Below are positions 1 to 5,084 of a stretch of 6,371 nt of DNA, piece after piece (positions within the stretch are counted from its first letter, which is position 1; each line of letters opens with the position of its first letter). Source of the stretch: Candidatus Geohydrothermomicrobium daggyaiense (GTDB taxonomy: Bacteria; Actinomycetota; Geothermincolia; Fen-727; JACVIW01); assembly GCA_015711695.1 (NCBI GenBank), contig JACVIW010000143.1, forward strand, positions 1 through 6,371, given 5' to 3'. A program made the position numbers and the translations under genes. Below the pieces are notes generated by a model. The model was not told the origin of the DNA, ran no database searches, and saw only the letters and a program-made list of their open reading frames with translations.

Positions 1-123
1 CACCAGAAAGAATAACGAAACAAATTCTTCCTCTGTCGTGCATTCAATTTCATCACGAGAATCGATAACCCCTCAGCGTGAATTACGCCACCGCCTTGTG
101 GGGTGGTTCGAATCCACCTAGGC
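1..123. repeat. Direct repeat copy 1 (123 bp, period 205 bp), cut by window edge
   Basis: Positions 1-123 are identical, base for base, to positions 206-328. The two starts are 205 bp apart, so this is a tandem arrangement in which 82 bp (124-205) separate the matched parts. The match starts at the first base of the window, so the true repeat may extend further left and there may be more copies. The unit contains no ORF of note. Its right part carries a tRNA T arm and acceptor strand. It also holds a short dyad, TCGTG paired with CACGA (35-57), and a small hairpin, GCGT/ACGC (76-88). Perfect identity implies a recent duplication, active homogenisation or an assembly artefact. Confidence 0.93.
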
Positions 124-201
124 CCACCATTTATTCACGCCTTCTATTGACCACGTGTGGGCAAGGTGGATGAGAAACCACCGCGGGTCCCCGCAAGGCG
201 G
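91..201. other. Multi-helix inverted-repeat structure spanning the tRNA fragment
   Basis: CCGCCTTG (91-98) is exactly complementary to CAAGGCGG (194-201). Inside this closing helix are four possible hairpins: the T arm (102-118); GCCCAC (122-127) with GTGGGC (157-162); GGTGG (165-169) with CCACC (178-182); and GCGGG (183-187) with CCCGC (190-194). The last shares one base with the closing helix. Read on the minus strand, 201 down to about 157 resembles the plus-strand sequence from 91 to 127, with one indel of about 8 bp and several substitutions. The structure therefore looks like a diverged inverted duplication of the tRNA 3' region. It could be a structured RNA, a recombination site or the end of a small mobile element. 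The sequence alone does not decide between these. Confidence 0.4.
102..129 (+). pseudogene. tRNA 3'-end fragment (T arm, acceptor strand, CCA)
   Basis: The T stem GGTGG (102-106) pairs with CCACC (114-118) around the loop TTCGAAT, the standard bacterial T loop. It is followed by a 7-base acceptor strand TAGGCCC, discriminator A and encoded CCA (127-129), exactly as at the 3' end of a tRNA gene. The matching 5' acceptor strand would be GGGCCTA, as in many bacterial tRNA-Ile(GAT) genes, but it is absent from the 75-100 bp upstream. There is also no D arm or standard anticodon arm. It is therefore a fragment, not a working tRNA gene, unless the 5' half lies elsewhere. The Ile assignment is a guess from acceptor bases only. 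Such 3' ends are commonly carried by elements that integrate into tRNA genes. Confidence 0.6.
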
Positions 202-205
202 AATC

Positions 206-328
206 CACCAGAAAGAATAACGAAACAAATTCTTCCTCTGTCGTGCATTCAATTTCATCACGAGAATCGATAACCCCTCAGCGTGAATTACGCCACCGCC
301 TTGTGGGGTGGTTCGAATCCACCTAGGC
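206..328. repeat. Direct repeat copy 2, truncated in the tRNA acceptor strand
   Basis: This is the second, identical copy of the 123-bp repeat. Identity ends at 328/329: copy 1 continues TAGGCCCACCA, while copy 2 reads TAGGC and then changes to an unrelated sequence (TGGTCAGG). The T arm (307-323) is intact in copy 2, but the last two acceptor bases, the discriminator base and CCA are lost. The partner inverted arm that follows copy 1 (157-201) has no equivalent here. The repeat array therefore appears to end at this point. Confidence 0.93.
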
Positions 329-608
329 TGGTCAGGTTCACTTCATTGAAAAATTTCGTATCAAGCGTGAGCAAATCGCAAGAAAAAGTAACCAAGTTTT
401 ACCGGGTGAAATGAACTCTTCCACGGCGAAAAATAGACGGTGTTTGCAAAATCCGTTCTTAAAAACCATTAAACGTGCGTGGTAATATCAAGAAGTGGCT
501 GCTTATACGATCATTGTGATTTGTTAATGTGTGACTGTGCTTGAATGTAGGCGCAAGGGAGTCCGCACGACTTTCTTAAAATCGTAAAGCCTATCAACAT
601 AGAGGACA

Positions 609-893
609 ATGGTATTGGATTTTGGGGAACCGAAAAGTCAATTTCAAAATCCGGGGTATGAAAGAGACGGCGAATCAAGCTCCCCGAGAACCGAGCATGA
701 CCACAATTGCTTAAGGGCTAGATTCGAATTGAGAGTAGAGAAAAGCAGCCAGAGGGAAAGAGCGCTTTTGTCGAAAGCCCGCACTGCTTTATTTTTGCGG
801 GTGGGTAGCCTAGGCGAAAAAATGTTTGGGGTTCCGAAGAAACGCAAATCATTCGCTTTAGCCCTGCCAGCGTATACACCTTATAACGTCTAA
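609..893 (+). CDS. Doubtful small ORF, 94 aa, unrecognised
   Basis: An ATG-started frame of 94 codons lies behind GAGG (602-605), only 3 bases from the start, which is short for a working ribosome binding site. The product is hydrophilic and rich in Arg, Glu, Ser and Lys. It has no membrane segment, signal peptide or motif that I recognise. Two overlapping frames on the opposite strand are also open, which suggests a region poor in stops by chance. I do not recognise a family and consider it more likely spurious than real. Confidence 0.15.
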   Translation: MVLDFGEPKSQFQNPGYERDGESSSPRTEHDHNCLRARFELRVEKSSQRERALLSKARTALFLRVGSLGEKMFGVPKKRKSFALALPAYTPYNV

Positions 894-942
894 AATTCAA
901 TGAACATGAATTTCTATGTGAGGCTTGCGATCGAGACCGTCG

Positions 943-958
943 AAATCCTAGCGGATTT
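943..958. other. Short perfect hairpin AAATCC-tagc-GGATTT
   Basis: This is a 6-bp perfect stem with a 4-base loop, about 130 bp upstream of the racemase-like gene. It is AT-rich and not followed by a T run on the plus strand, so it is a poor terminator. It could be an operator-type dyad or chance. Confidence 0.25.
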
Positions 959-1069
959 TACCGTTCATTTTCTGGTGGCCAGGCGTTGAAACTTATGAAA
1001 ATGACGTGAGCGGCAATCGGGCATATCTGCTCAGAAGCATGGGCCCGGGTGCATTCTTAAAGCGGCCTT

Positions 1070-1090
1070 GAGGAACTTATGAACTTATGA
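1070..1090 (+). promoter_or_regulatory. Ribosome binding site with 3-codon upstream ORF overlapping the racemase-like start
   Basis: GAGG (1070-1073) is followed 5 bases later by ATG AAC TTA TGA (1079-1090), a complete Met-Asn-Leu mini-ORF. Its stop overlaps the ATG of the next gene in an ATGA arrangement (1087-1090), which is typical of translational coupling. The gene's own ATG lies 13 bases from GAGG, longer than usual. A coupled re-initiation model is plausible but inferred. Confidence 0.4.
1074..1089. repeat. Perfect 8-bp tandem duplication AACTTATG x2 at the gene start
   Basis: AACTTATG occurs twice in direct succession (1074-1081 and 1082-1089), giving two ATG codons 8 bp apart and therefore in different frames. 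A further AACTTATGA stands alone at 990-998. With one unit only, the ribosome binding sequence GAGG (1070-1073) would lie 5 bases before the gene's ATG, an ideal spacing. With two units it serves the upstream ATG best. This looks like a slippage duplication. Confidence 0.9.
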
Positions 1091-2349
1091 GGAATGAGGA
1101 TATCATTCATAGTATGGAGCTACCCGAAATTTTTGAAGTAAAACAAACTCTTGTGAGAGCTCCTCTGCGTAACCCCGAAAGCGTCCTTGAGGCAGAGCTC
1201 AAAACCGCTCGCGTCCTTTGCGGCGTTCCGCAGGGCGCTAAAGTGGGCATCGCGCTGGGAAGCCGGCGCATTGACTCAATCGTCCCTCTTGTCAGGCGCT
1301 TTATTCACCTTCTTAAGGAAAGCGGTGTCAGTCCGGTTGTCATTCCCGCGATGGGCTCGCACGGCTCAGGGAGCCCCAAAGGTCAGTTCGCCATTCTTTC
1401 TTCCCTTGGTTTGGGGGCTGACGCGCTCGGAGTTGAGTTTCTTGATCCGGGCCCTTCAGTCAAGCTTGGAACTCTTGAGAGAGGTGTGGATATCTATGTA
1501 TGCTCATCCGCCCTCGAACTGGATGGAATAATTCCCGTAAATAGGGTCGCGCCACATACCGGTTACGGGGGTCCGGTTCAGAGCGGAATCTTGAAAATGC
1601 TTTCCGTGGGTTTAGGGGGGGAGATGGGCGCGAGAAGCGTTCATAAACCGGGCTTCGGCGTCAATGTGATCGAGGAGGCTGGCAAATTCGTGCTTGAAAG
1701 GGTTAATTTTCTCTTCGGTATCGCGATAGTTGAGGATGGCACGAAACGAATTTCCTCACTAGAAGTTCTCGACGCTAAAACCCTCCCCGACAGAGAAAAA
1801 GAAATTCTCAAACGCGCTATTTCGATGTACCCCTCGCTTCCTATGAAAGAAGTAGACGTTCTCGTGGTTAAGGAGATGGGTAAAGATATTTCCGGCACAG
1901 GCATGGACCCAGTGATTATAGGCAGGGGCAAGGAAGGTGCAGAAAAGAATTTTTCAGCGAAATCCATCGTGGTTCTATCTCTTACCGCCGCTTCCCGGGG
2001 CAATGCGACAGGCGTCGGGCTCGCAGACGTGATAACGCTGCGGTTATGCCGACAGATAGATTTCGAGGCTACGCGAAAAAACGTTGCCGCCTCGGGTGCA
2101 TCAGAGCGGGCAAGGATTCCGCCTGTGGCGGGCGATGACAGGGAAGCGATTTGCATGGGGTTAAAGAAATGCGGGATTAAAGATGGAAGGGATTCTCGAC
2201 TCGCGATAATCAGAAACACGAGATCTCTTTCGGAAATTCATGTCTCCCCGGCTATTGCGGCCGGTATAAAAAAAGAAAATGTGCTCATTGGCGAAAAACC
2301 GAAAAGGATTAGGTTTGACGAAAGGGGCAATCTGATCTCGCCTTTTTGA
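1087..2349 (+). CDS. LarA-like protein (nickel-pincer lactate racemase family, DUF2088)
   Basis: A 420-residue cytoplasmic protein of the LarA/DUF2088 family, whose founding member racemises lactate using a nickel-pincer nucleotide tethered to a lysine. The N-terminal domain covers roughly residues 12-210 and the C-terminal domain the rest. Family motifs are GSHGSG (90-95), VNRVAPHT (151-158), GILKMLSVGLG (167-177), SVHKPGF (184-190) and GKDISGTGMDP (265-275). By order and spacing, His92, His157, Lys170 and His186 are the likely counterparts of the catalytic and cofactor-binding residues His108, His174, Lys184 and His200 of Lactobacillus plantarum LarA, so the active site looks intact. Length and C-terminus are complete. 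The substrate is unknown: this branch is widespread and mostly uncharacterised, so another 2-hydroxy acid is possible. No larB, larC or larE is nearby. Start at 1087 is uncertain; Met10 (1114, beginning MELPEIF) also fits a family N-terminus, but neither start has an ideally spaced Shine-Dalgarno. Confidence 0.9.
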   Translation: MRNEDIIHSMELPEIFEVKQTLVRAPLRNPESVLEAELKTARVLCGVPQGAKVGIALGSRRIDSIVPLVRRFIHLLKESGVSPVVIPAMGSHGSGSPKGQFAILSSLGLGADALGVEFLDPGPSVKLGTLERGVDIYVCSSALELDGIIPVNRVAPHTGYGGPVQSGILKMLSVGLGGEMGARSVHKPGFGVNVIEEAGKFVLERVNFLFGIAIVEDGTKRISSLEVLDAKTLPDREKEILKRAISMYPSLPMKEVDVLVVKEMGKDISGTGMDPVIIGRGKEGAEKNFSAKSIVVLSLTAASRGNATGVGLADVITLRLCRQIDFEATRKNVAASGASERARIPPVAGDDREAICMGLKKCGIKDGRDSRLAIIRNTRSLSEIHVSPAIAAGIKKENVLIGEKPKRIRFDERGNLISPF

Positions 2350-2354
2350 CGATC

Positions 2355-2373
2355 AGGCTTCCGCCTACTTTTT
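2355..2373 (+). terminator. Weak hairpin plus T run after the racemase-like gene
   Basis: AGGC (2355-2358) pairs with GCCT (2363-2366) around the loop TTCC, followed by AC and five T (2369-2373), starting 5 bases after the stop codon. The 4-bp stem is short, so it would act as a partial terminator at best. Confidence 0.25.
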
Positions 2374-2383
2374 CTGTTCAAGG

Positions 2384-2412
2384 CTGATGGAAAAATGATA
2401 GTCTTTTATATT
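2384..2412 (+). promoter_or_regulatory. Possible weak sigma-70-type promoter before the FAD oxidoreductase
   Basis: TATATT (2407-2412) matches the -10 consensus at five of six positions. It lies 17 bases after CTGATG (2384-2389), which matches the -35 consensus at only three. The region is AT-rich and 105 bp before the start codon. If real, it would let the oxidoreductase be expressed apart from the gene upstream. Confidence 0.2.
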
Positions 2413-2504
2413 GTTTTCTTCCAAGCGAGAAAAGAATTTAAAGGCAAAAATGGACTAGGGCAAACTTCAGGCTTAGTTTCCTGGATGCTGATGCCGTCGA
2501 GTTC

Positions 2505-2514
2505 AGGAGGTGGG
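2505..2514 (+). promoter_or_regulatory. Strong Shine-Dalgarno that fixes a TTG start
   Basis: AGGAGGTG (2505-2512) is a near-perfect anti-16S match, with GGAGG ending 6 bases before TTG at 2517. It decides the start of the oxidoreductase: the frame then reads directly into the Rossmann strand (SKKYDVIVVGAG), and no ATG in frame would preserve it. Confidence 0.85.
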
Positions 2515-2516
2515 AG

Positions 2517-3905
2517 TTGAGCAAGAAATATGATGTGATAGTTGTGGGCGCTGGCGTAGCGGGGCTCAGCGCTGCTGCGTTAATTGCCAAGTCGGGGTTG
2601 CGCACGGTTTGTATTGAAAAAGATGCCCAAGCAGGAGGGAGATTGCAGAGTTTCGACATGGAGGGAGGATGGCGAGTCGACATCGGTTTACACATGACGG
2701 AGCTCGGGGACGCTTCATCCTGCGCAGAGGTTGCCAAATCCCTCGGCAAGGAGATTGAGTGGGCGAAGTTTTCCGAGACGGTAGAGATATTCAGAGAGGG
2801 CAGATGGTACACGCTTCAGGAACTGATAACGCTTGCCTCTGAGGAAATAGAGCAAATCAAAAACGTGATGAGGACCGTGGCAGGGATGACAGACGAGGAT
2901 ATACAATCCAACGACCACAGGTGCTGGGAGGATTGGCTGAAGGAAAATGTGCCCTCCGTTGTAGCTCGGGAGCTTTTTAGCGTTAACGGGATGATAATGA
3001 CCACCGTCCCCGACCCGGCAGAGATGTCAGCTGGAGAGATTCTCTACATTGCCCGGGATAACCTAAGGAAGAAGCGCAATTTTCTTACCGCCGCCTACCC
3101 GAAAGGCGGAATGCTCGGAATAATCAACCCTATTAAAGACGCTTTTCTTGAAGCGGGCGGCGATCTCATTCTCGGCACGACTGTGGATTCCGTTCTCTTT
3201 GAGGGAAATAAAGTGAAAGGGGTCGCTGTTCAGCGAAAAAGCCTGTCCCCGTACCCCTCGTGGTTCTATATGCCTGATAGGGCAATAATAGAAGCGCCGG
3301 TTGTCGTTCTCGCTATTCCTTTGTGGAATCTGGATGATGTGCTCGATTTGAATCCTTATACCTCTTTGCTTCCCGAATGGTGGATTAAGCGCTATGAGGA
3401 GCTGAAGTTTGAGACTACCGGTCTTATTGGATATACGATAGCGCTGAAAGAGCCGGTCTATGACAGGGCCAATTTTCTTTCAGCGCTCTGCCTTGAGAAT
3501 ACGGGTCTCCCGTTCCAGGCGTTCGTTCCCTCCGCTTTTGATCCTGACGTGGCGCCGCCTGGCAAGTCTTTAATGCAAACTGACTGCGTCGTGGAAGTTG
3601 ACCAGATCTTCGACAGGTTCGAATTGGAAAGACTTTTGAGTCTTATGTGGAAGGACATCCAGGAGATGTTCCCGGGAATTGACGCTAAAGTTGAGTGGAA
3701 GTTTCCATACAAGTGCATTGGATGCGACGGGCTGGCGCGAAAACCTGGGCAGGTCGGCGCTTTTAAGCCTGACGTGGTCGCTCCCGCCGTGGAGGGCCTT
3801 TTCTTTGCAGGAGACACGTACAGGGGAAGAGGGCTCGCGATGAACAGCGCCGCTCTTTCGGGGAAAATTTGCGCGGATGAAGTGCTTAAAAGGCACGGAA
3901 AATAG
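2517..3905 (+). CDS. FAD-dependent oxidoreductase, phytoene desaturase / amine oxidase-like (COG1233 type)
   Basis: A 462-residue flavoprotein started by TTG. The N-terminus has the dinucleotide-binding fold: GAGVAG at 11-16, with Glu34 at the end of the second strand for the adenosine ribose, then the GGR motif (40-42) that follows in CrtI, protoporphyrinogen oxidase and amine oxidase relatives. GWRVDIGLHM (51-60) follows in the usual place. The C-terminus has the second FAD motif FFAGD (429-433) and GLAMNSAALSGK (439-450), with a helix that closes the flavin site. Length is normal for the family and both ends are present. There is no signal peptide and no clear membrane span. Family members oxidise or isomerise hydrophobic carbon skeletons (carotenoids, retinol, porphyrinogens). 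No carotenoid or haem genes are nearby, so the substrate cannot be named. The gene lies 167 bp downstream of the racemase-like gene on the same strand, and no clear terminator follows. Confidence 0.9.
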   Translation: MSKKYDVIVVGAGVAGLSAAALIAKSGLRTVCIEKDAQAGGRLQSFDMEGGWRVDIGLHMTELGDASSCAEVAKSLGKEIEWAKFSETVEIFREGRWYTLQELITLASEEIEQIKNVMRTVAGMTDEDIQSNDHRCWEDWLKENVPSVVARELFSVNGMIMTTVPDPAEMSAGEILYIARDNLRKKRNFLTAAYPKGGMLGIINPIKDAFLEAGGDLILGTTVDSVLFEGNKVKGVAVQRKSLSPYPSWFYMPDRAIIEAPVVVLAIPLWNLDDVLDLNPYTSLLPEWWIKRYEELKFETTGLIGYTIALKEPVYDRANFLSALCLENTGLPFQAFVPSAFDPDVAPPGKSLMQTDCVVEVDQIFDRFELERLLSLMWKDIQEMFPGIDAKVEWKFPYKCIGCDGLARKPGQVGAFKPDVVAPAVEGLFFAGDTYRGRGLAMNSAALSGKICADEVLKRHGK

Positions 3906-4087
3906 TTTCGGACTGTCTTTGATGAGCAGCTAAGCTCAGGGGCAAAAACGTTTGATTGGTAAAAACGCACGTAATTACATACAAAACCATGGTGTCCAGC
4001 GAGGGAAACAAGCCTCCTGCGGTTGCATATAGACATGGAGCGATTCTAACTATAAAAGGAAATATCGATTAAATTTTGCGTCAGGTA

Positions 4088-4118
4088 GAAAGTCAGAGCG
4101 CTGGTGTTAGAGACTTTC
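4088..4118. other. Inverted repeat GAAAGTC / GACTTTC
   Basis: A perfect 7-bp dyad (4088-4094 with 4112-4118) with a 17-base loop. There is no T run on either side, so it is not a terminator. It might be a binding site or part of an RNA fold, and chance is also possible in a stretch of this length. Confidence 0.25.
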
Positions 4119-4454
4119 CGCATAACTCTTGCTTCACCTAAGCAGAAAATAAACTGGGGCGGGTGGAGCTTTCTTGTGCGCGCTGAATCTTTAAAGCCAA
4201 AGAAAACGAGGCTTTTCAGATTGACTCTGACTGTTTCGCGCTTACCCTTTGCGACTGCGCAAGAAAAAAGGAATTGACACGACCCGATTCTTCGCGCCTT
4301 AAAAGGGATTTGAACATAACATCACGGAAACGCTTGGGCACGGAGGTCGCGTTCAATGGGTGTGGCAGCACCTCAAGGGCATTCAAAAAGCTTACCCGGT
4401 TTGAAGAAGTTGACGACCGCAAAGGTTTTATTGTTGTTCAGATGGGCTAAACAT

Positions 4455-4520
4455 GTCCCGGAATGACGGAAGGTCCGAACGCCCCGCAAAAGGACTGGCG
4501 ATGTCGGACTTGTAAGGGAC
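4455..4520. other. Nested three-helix inverted repeat (possible structured RNA)
   Basis: Three helices nest on one axis: GTCCC (4455-4459) with GGGAC (4516-4520); AGGTCCGA (4471-4478) with TCGGACTT (4504-4511), 8 bp with one G-T pair; and CGCC (4480-4483) with GGCG (4497-4500). A 13-base A-rich loop tops the stack. That makes 17 bp within 66 bases, the best-organised fold in this intergenic region. No T run follows, so a simple terminator is unlikely. The strand is undetermined. Confidence 0.35.
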
Positions 4521-4655
4521 CTGACATAGACACCATCTAAAGAATTCGATATAGACAGACAGAGGTTCTATGCCCCGCGGATTTCAAAAGGTAGGCTTTT
4601 CACTTTCAGGGTTGCATGTTAGAGGCCAGAGCGTATAGCTGCCATCGCATCTGTA

Positions 4656-4688
4656 AGTGCCAAATGAGTGGATATATTTCCTGGCACT
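4656..4688. other. Inverted repeat AGTGCCA / TGGCACT
   Basis: A perfect 7-bp dyad (4656-4662 with 4682-4688). AAAT and ATTT inside it can extend the stem past a small bulge. A pyrimidine-rich tract follows on the plus strand (about 4694-4729), then the 8-bp palindrome CTTATAAG (4727-4734). It is not a classical terminator because the tract lies too far from the stem. Function unknown. Confidence 0.3.
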
Positions 4689-4932
4689 CAAAACCTTCTC
4701 TCCCTGTTCTTCTTATTTTCTTATTTCTTATAAGACTTATAGGACAGACACGGGGCCCGTTTCTGCCATGGGTAGGTGGCGAGATTTGCTCTCTGGACAA
4801 AAGTTGTAAAAGGTTCTCTGTGAGCAAAACTAATTGATTTCTGGGTAAAGAACAATGATTGCAGAAATTCAACACGCTCATATTATCTGCCTGATAAAGA
4901 CTCCTGTGACGAGACACGAGAAAGAAGGGAAC

Positions 4933-5003
4933 GTACCCTGTGATCCGTAAAGGTTTGGGTGTGTAAGTTTACATCATCGAATAGAGGCGGGTACATTTTA
5001 CGG
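4933..5003. other. Interlocked inverted repeats, pseudoknot-like order
   Basis: GTACCC (4933-4938) is complementary to GGGTAC (4989-4994), and CCGTAAA (4945-4951) is complementary to TTTACGG (4997-5003). The order is A-B-A'-B', so the two helices cross, as in an H-type pseudoknot, or are alternative pairings. A third dyad, TGTAA/TTACA (4962-4966 and 4969-4973), lies in the middle with a 2-base loop. The element ends 81 bp from the stop codon of the minus-strand ATPase gene, so it would lie in that gene's 3' untranslated region if transcribed. Confidence 0.35.
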
Positions 5004-5084
5004 TGGGGCAGGCGGCATATGAGAGAGAAGATAATTGGAAAGACAGGCATGGAACGGAGGCGAGCCAGTTGATATGGGAATACT

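Larger units (their letters stand above)
329..1073. other. Region without a convincing gene (leader of the racemase-like gene)
   Basis: No recognisable protein, tRNA, rRNA or known riboswitch is visible in this stretch. The reading frames are short, and the longest plus-strand one (609-893) is listed separately with low confidence. A 52-codon open frame at 327-485 lacks a standard start codon near its beginning. Small dyads present are CCCGCA/TGCGGG (778-783 and 796-801) and AAATCC/GGATTT (943-948 and 953-958). None is followed by a proper T run. I see no good -35/-10 pair close to the gene at 1087. The stretch may contain decayed sequence, an unrecognised RNA or simply spacer. Confidence 0.5.
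3906..5084. other. 1.18-kb stretch without a convincing gene between convergent genes
   Basis: No frame in either direction looks like a real protein: the candidates (for example 4606-4917 minus, 4616-4837 plus, 4216-4422 minus) have no motif, poor ribosome binding sites and atypical composition. No tRNA or rRNA is visible. A good -35-like TTGACA stands at 4274-4279 (plus strand), but the best -10 at the right distance (CTTAAA, 4298-4303) is poor. Several inverted repeats occur and are listed separately. The stretch could hold an unrecognised structured RNA, decayed genes or spacer. Neither the plus-strand oxidoreductase nor the minus-strand ATPase is followed by a textbook terminator. Confidence 0.5.

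Noticed and set aside
1..129. tmRNA 3' end or complete tRNA gene
   Set aside because: The acceptor strand TAGGCCC lacks the U expected for the G-U identity pair of alanine-charged tmRNA. No matching 5' acceptor, D arm or anticodon arm is found at the right distance for a tRNA.
102..201. Permuted tRNA gene with the 5' half downstream of the 3' half
   Set aside because: GTGGGCAAGG at 157-166 pairs with only part of the acceptor strand, and no D-arm consensus follows.
1..328. CRISPR array
   Set aside because: Only two repeats of 123 bp with an 82-bp spacing and no cas genes; the unit size is far outside CRISPR repeats.
327..485. 52-codon open frame directly after the repeat
   Set aside because: No ATG, GTG or TTG near its beginning with a ribosome binding site, and no recognisable sequence.
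1641..2219. 192-aa minus-strand frame inside the racemase-like gene
   Set aside because: It is an antisense shadow of a clearly real gene whose motifs are in the plus frame.
3923..3938. TGAGC/GCTCA hairpin just after the FAD oxidoreductase as a terminator
   Set aside because: The 5-bp stem is followed by GGGGCAAAAA rather than a T run.
3458..4036. 192-aa minus-strand frame overlapping the end of the FAD oxidoreductase
   Set aside because: Most of it is antisense to the conserved FAD-binding C-terminus. It has no motifs of its own.
4274..4303. Sigma-70 promoter from the perfect TTGACA
   Set aside because: The best -10 at 17-18 bp is CTTAAA, matching three of six positions, and no gene follows on that strand for about 2 kb.
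4616..4837. 73-aa plus-strand frame with a hydrophobic stretch (LPVLLIFLFLIRLI)
   Set aside because: The hydrophobic stretch comes from a low-complexity C/T-rich tract. There is no ribosome binding site and no family resemblance, so a small membrane protein is not supported.
4606..4917. 103-aa frame on the minus strand, starting with GTG
   Set aside because: No Shine-Dalgarno before the start, no recognisable motif, Cys/His/Trp scattered without pattern, and it overlaps a plus-strand frame of similar quality.
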